Below are positions 6,131 to 13,221 of a DNA stretch of 16,543 nucleotides, piece by piece. The DNA is taken from assembly GCA_937874445.1 (NCBI GenBank), contig CALNAL010000336.1:1-16543 (forward strand), given 5' to 3'. Source of the stretch: an uncultured Acetobacteraceae bacterium (GTDB lineage: Bacteria; Pseudomonadota; Alphaproteobacteria; Acetobacterales; Acetobacteraceae). The notes beneath the pieces were generated by a model. That model was not told the origin of the DNA, made no database searches, and worked only from the letters and a program-made list of their open reading frames with translations. Position numbers and translations under genes: made by a program. Positions within the stretch are counted from its first letter, which is position 1. Every line of letters begins with the position of its first letter.

Positions 6131-6353
6131 CGCGCCAAACCAAGAGGCGATACCATGGGGCGCGATCAGCGAGACATGGTACCAGCTGCCGACGGGGGCG
6201 GTTGGGTTGTGGGCGCGGGAAACCTTCAGAAGGGTCCGGCGCTTCCCCGTGCCAGGGCAGCCTCTGTTTGCATTGGCTCGCGAAAGAGTTCCAGCTCCGC
6301 GCTCCCCCGGACAGAGTCACGCGACCCGACGATTCTGCCGGATCGCGATCTAC
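6131..6353 (+). repeat. Bipartite dispersed repeat, copy 1
   Basis: The left block (6131-6179) matches 8326-8375 at 42 of 49 aligned positions plus one gap. The right block (6311-6353) matches 8570-8612 at 36 of 43 positions. Blocks occur in the same order and orientation in both copies, separated by unrelated-looking spacers of 131 bases here and 194 bases in copy 2. The right block forms an imperfect CGCGACCCG / CGGATCGCG hairpin. Confidence 0.75.
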
Positions 6354-6389
6354 CTCCGAGATAATTCATTACAAAATCATTTCGAGAAG

Positions 6390-6424
6390 TCCCGGATGCC
6401 CCGTGCCTTCAGGGGACTCCGGGA
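6390..6424. other. GC-rich hairpin
   Basis: TCCCGGA (6390-6396) pairs with TCCGGGA (6418-6424), and CCCC (6399-6402) with GGGG (6412-6415) inside. It lies about 160 bases past the flaF stop on the minus strand, without a convincing T-run, so any terminator role is uncertain. Confidence 0.4.
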
Positions 6425-6519
6425 TCCGCGGCGACATCGCGTCCACGTCGATCGATGGTTGTGTTCCTGGGATGCCCGGCAAGGTCAGAGGCATGCCTGG
6501 GCATGGAGGATCGTTACGG

Positions 6520-6570
6520 GAGATGCATGCAACCTGCCGACGGGATTACGGCCGGTTGCGATGGCATCTC
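6520..6570 (-). terminator. Hairpin immediately downstream of flaF
   Basis: In the flaF direction, GAGATGC (6570-6564) pairs with GCATCTC (6526-6520), and inside it GCAACC (6559-6554) pairs with GGTTGC (6534-6529). It begins 12 bases past the flaF stop. No U-tract follows, so it may protect the mRNA 3' end or act in factor-dependent termination. Confidence 0.45.
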
Positions 6571-6582
6571 ACGATAGAAGGG

Positions 6583-6954
6583 CTAGTATTTTGCGGAATT
6601 CTGAATGTCGGCTTTCTGATTCCTCAACCCGTCGATCATGTTGTTGTGCACATCGATGAGCGGAGTGAGGGGCAAGTCGGAAAATCGCGCCTGGGTGGAG
6701 TAGTGCATGGCCCAGAGACCGATCGTGGCAATTTGCCTTTTGAGATCCACGGGCAAGGCATTGTCGGTCGAGGCAAGGTCGCGAACGAGAAGCGACCAGA
6801 GCTGATGGGTCTTGTGAAGCGCGTCGATGCGGTCTGGCGAGGTATGTGCCTTGGCCAGACGATCGTTGCACAGGCCGAATGCAAGAATCTCGGTTTCCCG
6901 GGGAGATGCGCTGCCAATCTGAGGGGAGGAGAAGTAGCCTGCCGTCCGTTGCAT
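6583..6954 (-). CDS. flaF: Flagellar biosynthesis regulator FlaF
   Basis: The 123-residue product contains the FlaF core: HKTHQLWSLLVRDLASTDNALPVDLKRQIATIGLWAM, then PLTPLIDVHNNMIDGLRNQ (about residues 47-113), matching the family pattern LW..L..DLA...N.LP..L...I..IGLW...PLI.iN..mi.GL. In Caulobacter FlaF is needed for flagellin production and works against or with FlbT at the post-transcriptional level. It is all alpha-helical and cytoplasmic, near the usual length of about 115-130 residues. It lies 66 bases downstream of flagellin in the same direction, with a strong hairpin between. A GAGG sits about ten bases before the ATG. Probably expressed with or shortly after flagellin. Confidence 0.9.
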   Translation of the reverse strand: MQRTAGYFSSPQIGSASPRETEILAFGLCNDRLAKAHTSPDRIDALHKTHQLWSLLVRDLASTDNALPVDLKRQIATIGLWAMHYSTQARFSDLPLTPLIDVHNNMIDGLRNQKADIQNSAKY

Positions 6955-6985
6955 TTTGCAATCCTCGCCAGAACTTTAGGAAAGT

Positions 6986-7013
6986 CCGGCCAAGCCTTGT
7001 TCGGCCTGGCCGG
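6986..7013 (-). terminator. Hairpin between flagellin and flaF
   Basis: An 11-pair stem (7013-7003 with 6996-6986, one G-U pair, six-base loop) starts eight bases after the flagellin stop. The following bases ACTTTCC are only weakly U-rich. It could attenuate read-through so that flaF is made at a lower level than flagellin, and protect the flagellin mRNA from 3' exonucleases. Confidence 0.6.
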
Positions 7014-7020
7014 GGAAGGC

Positions 7021-8208
7021 TTAGCGGAACAGAGTCAGCAGCGACTGCGGCTGCGTGTTGGCAATCGACAGGGCCTGGATGCCGAGCGACTGCTTGGTCT
7101 GCAGAGATTGCAGCTTGGCGCTCTCGGTGGTCATGTCGGCGTCAGTCAGAGCGCCCAGGCCTTCCGTCAGCGCGGTGGAAAGGCTGGACGAGAAGGTCTG
7201 CAGCGTCGACACCTGGTTGGCCGAGGAGCCGAGGCCCGTGATCATGGAAGACAGGTTCTTGATGGCCCCGTCGACCGTGGCAATCGCGTCCGGGGCCACC
7301 AGGGCGGTCGCGGTGCCGGTGGCGAGAGTACTCGTCGCAGCCGTCAAGCCATTGCCGGTCACGACAAGCTTTCCGCTGGTGTCGATCGTTGCGCCAAACC
7401 CCTGGGAAGCCATGGTCGAAGAGAGCTTCTGGAGGATTGCCGAACTCGAGTCGGTGGCGTTGATATTGACGAAGGTAGTATTGGCCGAAGCACTCGGGTC
7501 TGTCGCTGTCTGGGTGGTGGTGCCGTCGGACAGGATGAAATCCCAGGTCTTGACGGCGGAGGCACCGCTGGCATCGGTGTAGGTGCCAGTGATCTTGAAG
7601 TCGTCTTTGTTGGCAAATGCCGCAGTGCTGCTGAAGGAGAAAGTGGCGGCATTCGACGTGTTGGTCAGGCCGTTCAGGCCAAGGCCGGTCGTCGTCGTGT
7701 CATAGGCGTTGACCTTGAAGGTGGTTCCGGAAATATCCTGAACCACATTCATGCCCGCAGTGCCATTGTAGGTCGATCCGGTGATGTTGTCGGTCCCGGA
7801 CCCGCCCACGATGTTCACGCCATTGAACGTGGCGCTGTTGGCGATCGAGTTGATCTGCGTGAGGATGCTGGTGATCTGGTTATTGATGGTTTTGGCGTCG
7901 ATGCCGTCCTGCTGCCCCTCCGTGACTGTCGACTTCAGGGTGGCGAGCTGCGAGGAAATCGCGGTGGCGGCGGACTGCGCGGTCGTGATGACCGAGGAGG
8001 CGAAATTCAAGTTGTCGGAAACCGCCGAGAGCCCTGCGATCCGCGCATTCATGGCCTGGCCGATGGCGTAGATGGCGGGGTTGTCGGACGCCGAGCTGAC
8101 CTTCTGACCGGTCGCGATGGCGTTCTGGGTGGAGGTCAGATCGGCCTGCGTCTGCGAGAGAGACTGCAACGCCGCCAGGGCCCCAACGTTGGTGTTGACG
8201 GAAAACAT
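7021..8208 (-). CDS. Flagellin (filament protein)
   Basis: Flagellin is exported through the flagellar type III system and polymerises into the filament. The 395-residue product has the conserved N-terminal D0/D1 region (residues 1-130: MFSVNTNVGALAALQSLSQT, TGQKVSSASDNPAIYAIGQ, MNARIAGLSAVSDNLNFAS) and the C-terminal D1/D0 region (about 320-395, ending QSLGIQALSIANTQPQSLLTLFR). Between them is a variable Thr/Ser/Ala-rich domain. There is no signal peptide, as expected. The ATG has a strong AAGGAG eight bases upstream. It is the only flagellin in the window, between flbT and flaF; a roughly 400-base leader region separates it from flbT. I recognise the family but give no specific symbol because fljK/flaA naming varies. 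Confidence 0.97.
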   Translation of the reverse strand: MFSVNTNVGALAALQSLSQTQADLTSTQNAIATGQKVSSASDNPAIYAIGQAMNARIAGLSAVSDNLNFASSVITTAQSAATAISSQLATLKSTVTEGQQDGIDAKTINNQITSILTQINSIANSATFNGVNIVGGSGTDNITGSTYNGTAGMNVVQDISGTTFKVNAYDTTTTGLGLNGLTNTSNAATFSFSSTAAFANKDDFKITGTYTDASGASAVKTWDFILSDGTTTQTATDPSASANTTFVNINATDSSSAILQKLSSTMASQGFGATIDTSGKLVVTGNGLTAATSTLATGTATALVAPDAIATVDGAIKNLSSMITGLGSSANQVSTLQTFSSSLSTALTEGLGALTDADMTTESAKLQSLQTKQSLGIQALSIANTQPQSLLTLFR

Positions 8209-8216
8209 GCGGATAA

Positions 8217-8263
8217 CTCCTTTTGTTGCACCGCAGCAGTGCCGACTTTTGCGTCACCGCTGC
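8217..8263 (-). promoter_or_regulatory. Flagellin mRNA leader: stem-loop plus strong Shine-Dalgarno
   Basis: In the mRNA sense, GCAGCGGTG (8263-8255) pairs with CACTGCTGC (8241-8233) through nine pairs including one G-U, with a 13-base loop. AAGGAG (8222-8217) follows ten bases later and eight bases before the start codon. FlbT is known in Caulobacter to act on the flagellin mRNA 5' leader; this is the obvious structured target here, but that link is inference. Confidence 0.5.
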
Positions 8264-8325
8264 GAACAGCATGGGAGAAAAGGATTAACAAAAAATTTTT
8301 GACGGACGCGATTTTTGAGGATTGG

Positions 8326-8612
8326 CGCGCCAAAACCAAGAATCAATATCACGGGGCGCGATCAGAGAGACACGGAATGATATGGAAAATGCCCCAGGAG
8401 ACAGTTTCTCCAAATATCATCCTCCGTCATTCTGGCATACGACAAGTGATCTGCCTCCGACGGAAAAATCGTCGGGGGCAGACCTTTCGGTCTGGATTGA
8501 GGCGCCAATTCACCTGGCGCCTGGGTTCGGGCCTTGGGATCGGGGCTCTAGAGCATTTTGTTTTTTCGAACAGATCCACGCGACCCGGCGATCCCGCCGG
8601 ATCGCGACCTGC
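8326..8612 (+). repeat. Bipartite dispersed repeat, copy 2
   Basis: The left block (8326-8375) and right block (8570-8612) match copy 1 at 6131-6353 in the same orientation. The right block forms a CGCGACCCGGCG / CGCCGGATCGCG stem with one mismatch. It is framed by GCTCTAG at 8545-8551 and again at 8611-8617; the latter contains the flbT stop codon (8614-8616). The longer spacer carries its own hairpins. Confidence 0.75.
8451..8522. other. Cluster of three adjacent hairpins
   Basis: Stem 1 is CTGCCTCCGACG (8451-8462) with CGTCGGGGGCAG (8470-8481). Stem 2 is CAGACC (8479-8484) with GGTCTG (8489-8494), overlapping stem 1 by three bases so the two compete. Stem 3 is AGGCGCC (8500-8506) with GGCGCCT (8516-8522). 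All lie within the spacer of bipartite repeat copy 2, between flbT and flagellin. Confidence 0.6.
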
Positions 8613-8613
8613 T

Positions 8614-9042
8614 CTAGGGATGCGTCGACACGGCCCTGGTCTCAAGCGCAGGACGGCCAAGAATGGCGTCCTCGTGGCGAATGACGCGGCGCACGAGTTT
8701 CAGGGCTGTATAGCAATCATCCACGGTGGCGGCATCCCACGCCCGATCCAGGATCTCCCGCGCCAGAGAGGAGGTGGTGGCTCCCTGGAATTCCCGGATG
8801 AGAACCTTGGCCTCTTCCAGGCCCGTCCTGCGCTCGTCTTCCGTGCCGATGTAGGCCGTCTGGAGGGCAAAGTAGATGCGCCGGGCGGGGCTGTCGGCCG
8901 CATCCGGTGCCATGATCTGTTTGCCAAAAAGAAACCTGGCCTTGGCCGCCAACTCAATACGTGTTTTATTCCTGAATCGAATTGAGGCACCGTTGACGAT
9001 CATCATATCGCCCTGGCGCAACTCCAGAACCAAGTTGGACAT
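8614..9042 (-). CDS. flbT: Flagellin synthesis repressor protein FlbT
   Basis: The 142-residue product matches FlbT: MSNLVLELRQGDMMIVNGASI, then IRFRNKTRIELAAKARFLFGKQIM, then PARRIYFALQTAYIGTEDER and a helical C-terminal half. In Caulobacter FlbT associates with the 5' leader of flagellin mRNA and promotes its decay when hook assembly is incomplete, linking filament synthesis to hook completion. Its place upstream of flagellin, with flaF downstream, is the classic alphaproteobacterial arrangement. The ribosome-binding site before ATG 9042 is weak (GGGAAAA). The stop codon lies inside the GCTCTAG end of the downstream repeat, so the last few residues could have been set by repeat insertion. 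Confidence 0.95.
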   Translation of the reverse strand: MSNLVLELRQGDMMIVNGASIRFRNKTRIELAAKARFLFGKQIMAPDAADSPARRIYFALQTAYIGTEDERRTGLEEAKVLIREFQGATTSSLAREILDRAWDAATVDDCYTALKLVRRVIRHEDAILGRPALETRAVSTHP

Positions 9043-9195
9043 CGGTGTTTTCCCGTTCGATCGCTCATGGTCATACTGGCCACGATTGAACGTTTATCTT
9101 ACACAAAAAACTTAACGACCGATGAATAAGAAGGAAAAATGAAACTTCAAATTAAATATTAATAATATCGTGCTGTTCCCATGTAATCGTGCGTC

Positions 9196-10248
9196 TCACA
9201 GATAAGTCGTCAGCGACAGGCTCGTGATGTTTGAAATCAATTTATAGGATGCCTGAAGCTGAGTCTGGACCGTGGACAGGGCGGTGGCCGTCGCTGTCAT
9301 ATCGACATCCTCCACGCTGGAAACCTGTTTTGTCAGCGACGTCTGTGCGTCGGTGATCTCCGTGGAGCGCGTGGTCAGCTCCGTCTGGATCTCGCCGAAT
9401 CCCGCCTGCTCCGTTGCCAGGGCCGAGGTCGCGCCCTGAAGGATTTTCGATATGCCCGTGCCGAAGCCCTGCAGCGTGGCCTGGTCCGCCGTGGTGTTGG
9501 ACAGCCCGGCGAGGCCGGCAAGAGCGGTGATGATGTCGCGGACATAGGACCCGGTGGTGCTTGTCCCGCTTTGCTTGGCGCAGGAGTTGACCCCGGCGAC
9601 GAAGGCGGTGTTCACGGAACGGCCCGTCGCGATAGGAGTCGTCACTCCCGCGGGATACGTTCCCGACGAATCATAGGTGAAGGCCGCGCTCGTTCCTGCC
9701 GACAGCAGGTCGGAGACCGCCGTTGCCGGGGCGGTGCCGCTCGACAGGCCGGCGACCTCGGTCGCGGCGCTGGAGGCAAACGTCGCGATCTCCGTGGTCG
9801 AGACAGGAGCGGTGGAGGAATCCGCTCCCCCGAAAGTATAGTCGCCGTTGGAAGTCGTGTTCAGGAGTGTCACGACCTGATCCAGGGCCTGGGAGGCCTG
9901 GGTGGCGAGGGCCCGCGCCCCATCCGCGGTTTCCATGTCGGTGCCCAGGGCCGCGCTGGAAAACGTCGAGACGATCGACGAGAGCTGCTTCAGGACGGAC
10001 TGGGTCGTATCGAGTGTCGTGTTGGCGAGCGAGATGTTCTGCTGCCAGGTCGTCATCTGGCTCATCTGGGGGCGCAGGTTGAGAGAGACGTGGGCCGCGG
10101 TTCCCAGACCGCCATACGAGCTGGAGACTTTTCCGCTGGCGGATTGTGCGGTCAGCGTATCGAGCTGCGCCTTGGTGGCCGTGTTGTCGGCTACCAGCTG
10201 GGCAAGGAGACCGGACTGCACCCAGCCTCCGACGGCCATGCTGCTCAT
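9196..10248 (-). CDS. flgL: Flagellar hook-filament junction protein FlgL
   Basis: FlgL (HAP3) forms the second junction zone between hook and filament and shares the flagellin D0/D1 helices. The 350-residue product starts MSSMAVGGWVQSGLLAQLVADN and has the flagellin-like N-terminal helix, the segment LLNTTSNGDYTFGGADSSTAPV typical of FlgL (NGxYxFGG), and a C-terminal coiled-coil helix ending VSSVEDVDMTATATALSTVQTQLQASYKLISNI (split here for length: VSSVEDVDMT and ATALSTVQTQLQASYKL). ATG at 10248 is chosen over 10281 because it begins two bases after the flgK stop and has GGGGAG eight bases upstream; ATG 10239 is also possible. It is cotranscribed with flgK. Confidence 0.93.
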   Translation of the reverse strand: MSSMAVGGWVQSGLLAQLVADNTATKAQLDTLTAQSASGKVSSSYGGLGTAAHVSLNLRPQMSQMTTWQQNISLANTTLDTTQSVLKQLSSIVSTFSSAALGTDMETADGARALATQASQALDQVVTLLNTTSNGDYTFGGADSSTAPVSTTEIATFASSAATEVAGLSSGTAPATAVSDLLSAGTSAAFTYDSSGTYPAGVTTPIATGRSVNTAFVAGVNSCAKQSGTSTTGSYVRDIITALAGLAGLSNTTADQATLQGFGTGISKILQGATSALATEQAGFGEIQTELTTRSTEITDAQTSLTKQVSSVEDVDMTATATALSTVQTQLQASYKLISNITSLSLTTYL

Positions 10249-10250
10249 CG

Positions 10251-11708
10251 TCAGCTCCCCATCTGTTGCAGGACGTTCCACAAGTCTTTGATGGTCGTGA
10301 TCATCCTGGCATTGGCGGCATAGCTGTTCTGAAGGCTGATCATCGCCGACATCTCGGTGTCCACCGAAACGCCCGAGACGGAGGAGACTTTCGTGTTCAG
10401 GGTCTTCTGGATGGCCTGGGCATTGGTGAGGTCGGAACTCGCGGCGGAGCTGGTCCCTGTCTGGCTCGAGACGACATCCGTTGCGAACGAGGAAAGGGTC
10501 GGGGGAGAGGAGAACGGAAGAGACAGCTTCCCGCTCACGCCGAGATACTGGGCGGAGGGCGCCGCGGCGGTCGTGGCGCTCTGGGGGCCGAAGGCCTGGT
10601 CCAGGACGGCGTTGATGATGGTCTGATCGCTGGAGGCGCGGGTGACCCCGTCCGTTCCCTGCTGGACCAGGCTGCTGTCCGCGGAGACCGCCGGGTTGAC
10701 CGCGATGCGGCTGGACAGGCCGAGATAGTCTGCCTGGACGGGGGGCGTGGCCGAGGCGGCTGCGACGGCGTTGGTCCCGTCGGTGAAGAGATCGAGGCCG
10801 GCGGCGGAGAATCGGTCCGCCATGTTGTGGGAGAATTCGTCGAGTTCCGCCTGGAACGTGGGGAGTTCCGAATCCCGCAGGGAGACGTTGGCGCCGATCT
10901 GTCCGGTCGTGAACTGGTCGGTGATGTCGGCGCCATTGAGAGAGATGGCGGGAGCGGCTGTCTGCGCGCCGACCTGCCCATCGGAAAGCGTGACCGCGGT
11001 CCCATCGGTCGGAAGGGTTGTGCCCGACGGCAGGATGACCTGCACGGAGCCGTCGTTCTGCTGGTTGAAGTGGGCGCCGGTGAGCGTCGCGATGGTGTCC
11101 AGTGCCGTGTCGCGCTGGTCTTCCAGGGCCGCGGTGCCCCGACCTGCGGCCTTCTCGGAGGAAATTTTCCGGCTCAGCGTGCCGACACTGGAGAGGGCAT
11201 CGTTGAGCTGGCCGACTTCCTGCACGAGGGAATCCTGCGCGGATTGGCGCTGCGTGGAGATGGCGTCCGCGACGCGATGAATCCCGTTGACCAGAGTATT
11301 CGCGGCGGAAACGACGGATGCCTGCGTGGATGCGGAATCCGTGGAGGCCGCGAGGGAGGAAAATGCGTCCTTGAGGCTTCCCGTCAGGGAGGCCAGGTCG
11401 TTGCCGTCGCCCACCGTGCCGTGGGCCGTGTCGATGGAAGAAAGCGCCTGCGAGCGCACGTCAAGTGCGGCGACCGCGGCATTCTGCTGGCGGGCCTCGC
11501 TTTGCAGCATCGTATCCACGGCGCGCTGGGTGATGCCGGTGCGCACGCCCATCGGCAGGTCGCCGGACGACAGCGAAGTCTGCGTGCCGACTTCACGGGT
11601 GTAGCCGCTCGTGCTGGCATTCGAGACGTTCTGCGAGACGACGTCGAGCTGCCGGCTGGTGTTTACCAGCCCGCCCGTGGCGATCGAGAATGCGGTATCG
11701 AGGCCCAT
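10251..11708 (-). CDS. flgK: Flagellar hook-associated protein FlgK
   Basis: FlgK (HAP1) is the first junction protein on the completed hook. The 485-residue product has the axial-protein N-terminus (LDTAFSIATGGLVNTSRQLD, VVSQNVSNASTSGYTREV, RTGITQRAVDTMLQ) and the matching C-terminus (VSVDTEMSAMISLQNSYAAN, ARMITTIKDLWNVLQQMGS). The central domain is variable and the protein is shorter than the 547-residue enterobacterial form, which is common in alphaproteobacteria. The start lies nine bases after the flgE stop. No good Shine-Dalgarno is visible there, so translation is probably coupled to flgE. Exported by the flagellar type III apparatus without a cleaved signal. Confidence 0.96.
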   Translation of the reverse strand: MGLDTAFSIATGGLVNTSRQLDVVSQNVSNASTSGYTREVGTQTSLSSGDLPMGVRTGITQRAVDTMLQSEARQQNAAVAALDVRSQALSSIDTAHGTVGDGNDLASLTGSLKDAFSSLAASTDSASTQASVVSAANTLVNGIHRVADAISTQRQSAQDSLVQEVGQLNDALSSVGTLSRKISSEKAAGRGTAALEDQRDTALDTIATLTGAHFNQQNDGSVQVILPSGTTLPTDGTAVTLSDGQVGAQTAAPAISLNGADITDQFTTGQIGANVSLRDSELPTFQAELDEFSHNMADRFSAAGLDLFTDGTNAVAAASATPPVQADYLGLSSRIAVNPAVSADSSLVQQGTDGVTRASSDQTIINAVLDQAFGPQSATTAAAPSAQYLGVSGKLSLPFSSPPTLSSFATDVVSSQTGTSSAASSDLTNAQAIQKTLNTKVSSVSGVSVDTEMSAMISLQNSYAANARMITTIKDLWNVLQQMGS

Positions 11709-11717
11709 GTCAGCACA

Positions 11718-13151
11718 TTATGTTTTCATGTTGATCGTGGCCTGCAGCAGCTGGTCGGCGGTCGTGACGACCTTGGTGTTGGCGGTGTAGGCCTGCTGGG
11801 CAACGATCAGCTTGGTGAACTGCGTGGCGATGTCGACGTTGGAGGATTCCACCGATCCGACGACCAGACTTCCGGCGCCGTTGTTGCCGGCGCTTTGCAG
11901 GGATGCCGTGCCGGAATCCTGCGTCGCCGTGAAGGAAGCTCCATCCTGACGCTGCAGGGCATTGGCGTTGCTGAAAGTCGCGATGGGAACCTCGCCGAGC
12001 AGACGGATCTGGCCGTTGTCGTAGTTGGCGTAGATATCCCCGCTACTTTTGATGGAGATGGAACTGAACGAGCCGGGGGGAACGCCGTCCTGGTCGAGAC
12101 TGCGCAGGGTGAAGGTTGTCGCCGAGAACTGGGTGACGCCATTCGTCTTGCCGATTGCGCCGAGGTTCAGGGTGACCTTCTGGGAGCTGCCGTCGGCCGT
12201 GGCGAGCCCGGTATCGTAGGTGATCTGGCCGCTCGTCGAATTGTCGAAGGTGGGCGCGCTGCCGATGAGCGTGCCGCCGGGCGTGACGCTGCCGGGGCCG
12301 GTCGAGGAAACCGCGCCGTTCACCAGATCCCCAATGCCCAGAAGGGTTCCGTCGGAGCTGAAGTTCACCTGCACCGAGCCGAGATCCTTGCCGTCCATGG
12401 AGGCGGACAGGGTCCATTCGTTCGCGACGGTATCATACGTCCCGTCGGAATTCGCGGTCGCGCTCGCCATGGGGGCCCAGGTGTACTGGACAGTGTGCGA
12501 CGTCCCCTCGGCATCGTAGATGTCGGTTTCCGGCTGGATGGTCGAGACGGCGGCCCCGGCGTTGTCGTACAGGTTGGTGACGTTGCCGTTGCTGTCTTTC
12601 TCCACGGTGGAGATCTTGCCGGCCGGAAGGTTGGCGGCCATCGTCATCGTCGTCGTGGCGACGGGTTTGTAGACCTGGGTGGACACCTGTAGCGGCACGA
12701 TCTTGCTTTCGTCCAGGACGCCGCTGGAATTTGCCGCCCATACGTTGAGGTACTGGCCGGAGCTGTTGGTGAGATAGCCGTTGGAGTTCAGCTCGAACTG
12801 GCCGTCGCGTGTGTAGTACTGCTGGGTCGCAAACGTGGTGGATCCGGAGGAGCTGGTTCCCGTCGGCTTGCTGGTGCAGAAGAACCCCTGCCCGCTGATG
12901 GCCAGGGCCAGGGTATCCGTCGACTCGGAGATGGTCCCCTGGCTGGTGTTCAAGTAGCTGGGGCGGGCCACGACCGTGCCCGGGTCGTTTTCCGTAGAAT
13001 TCGACGTGGTCAGGAAGTCGGAAAAATTCGTGTCGACGCCTTTGTACCCGACGGTCTGCGAATTCGCGATGTTGTCGCTGATGTTGCCGAAGGCCGCGGA
13101 TTGGGCGGAAATGCCACTGACGGCAGTGTACATGGCGCCGAGGATCGACAT
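11718..13151 (-). CDS. flgE: Flagellar hook protein FlgE
   Basis: FlgE is the main subunit of the hook. The 477-residue product begins MSILGAMYTAVSGISAQSAA and has the axial motif ISDNIANSQTVGYKGVDTNF, then DTLALAISGQGFF, a beta-rich central region (about 120-390), FSNANALQRQDGASF (the FlgE/F/G C-terminal block) and the end SNVDIATQFTKLIVAQQAYT through the terminal helix. ATG at 13151 is preceded by AGGAG and begins the conserved motif; the longer open frame upstream overlaps the intergenic promoter region. It heads the flgE-flgK-flgL operon behind a near-consensus -24/-12 element at 13222-13237. One Cys in GQGFFCTS is unusual among hook proteins, which normally lack cysteine. Confidence 0.96.
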   Translation of the reverse strand: MSILGAMYTAVSGISAQSAAFGNISDNIANSQTVGYKGVDTNFSDFLTTSNSTENDPGTVVARPSYLNTSQGTISESTDTLALAISGQGFFCTSKPTGTSSSGSTTFATQQYYTRDGQFELNSNGYLTNSSGQYLNVWAANSSGVLDESKIVPLQVSTQVYKPVATTTMTMAANLPAGKISTVEKDSNGNVTNLYDNAGAAVSTIQPETDIYDAEGTSHTVQYTWAPMASATANSDGTYDTVANEWTLSASMDGKDLGSVQVNFSSDGTLLGIGDLVNGAVSSTGPGSVTPGGTLIGSAPTFDNSTSGQITYDTGLATADGSSQKVTLNLGAIGKTNGVTQFSATTFTLRSLDQDGVPPGSFSSISIKSSGDIYANYDNGQIRLLGEVPIATFSNANALQRQDGASFTATQDSGTASLQSAGNNGAGSLVVGSVESSNVDIATQFTKLIVAQQAYTANTKVVTTADQLLQATINMKT

Positions 13152-13221
13152 GGGAGGCTCCTGGGTGATGCCTTCGTGAACGTCCGGAAGGCGAAACGCA
13201 TGATCGGTTGCCGGGAGGTCA

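Larger units (their letters stand above)
5700..6582. other. 883-base gene-free region with hairpins and repeat fragments
   Basis: No open frame here shows conserved motifs or a plausible start on either strand; the long plus-strand frame crossing it is a shadow that runs antisense to flagellin. What can be seen is a degenerate hairpin repeat (about 5905-5955), a long palindrome (6054-6104), the first copy of a bipartite repeat (6131-6353), a GC-rich hairpin (6390-6424) and a large hairpin just past flaF (6520-6570). Confidence 0.7.
8209..8613 (-). other. Flagellin leader/promoter region (405 bases, no gene)
   Basis: No coding signal is seen. In the flagellin direction it holds the end of flbT, bipartite repeat copy 2 (8326-8612), a cluster of hairpins (8451-8522), an A/T-rich stretch (8279-8320), the leader hairpin (8233-8263) and the ribosome-binding site (8217-8222). 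I searched for a -24/-12 sigma-54 site and found none with correct spacing; no convincing sigma-28 site was seen either, so the flagellin promoter is not assigned. Confidence 0.6.

Noticed and set aside
5778..6320. Minus-strand open frame of 180 codons in the gene-free region
   Set aside because: No recognisable motif, it spans palindromes and repeat blocks, and there is no ribosome-binding site of note.
8225..8245. Possible sigma-54 site before flagellin (GGCAC ... GGTGCAA on the minus strand)
   Set aside because: GG and GC are separated by 12 bases instead of ten and the sequence overlaps the leader hairpin, so it does not fit the -24/-12 spacing.
5731..8985. Plus-strand open frame of 1084 codons
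   Set aside because: It runs antisense to flaF, flagellin and flbT and through intergenic repeats. It has no domain-like motifs and is a shadow of high-GC codon bias.
9139..9162. Tiny plus-strand frame encoding MKLQIKY with AAGGA upstream
   Set aside because: Seven codons in an A/T-rich gap are expected by chance, and nothing links it to a leader-peptide mechanism.
10146..12692. Plus-strand open frame of 848 codons, Gly/Arg/Val-rich
   Set aside because: It is antisense to flgL, flgK and flgE, which have clear family motifs. Composition is typical of an antisense frame.
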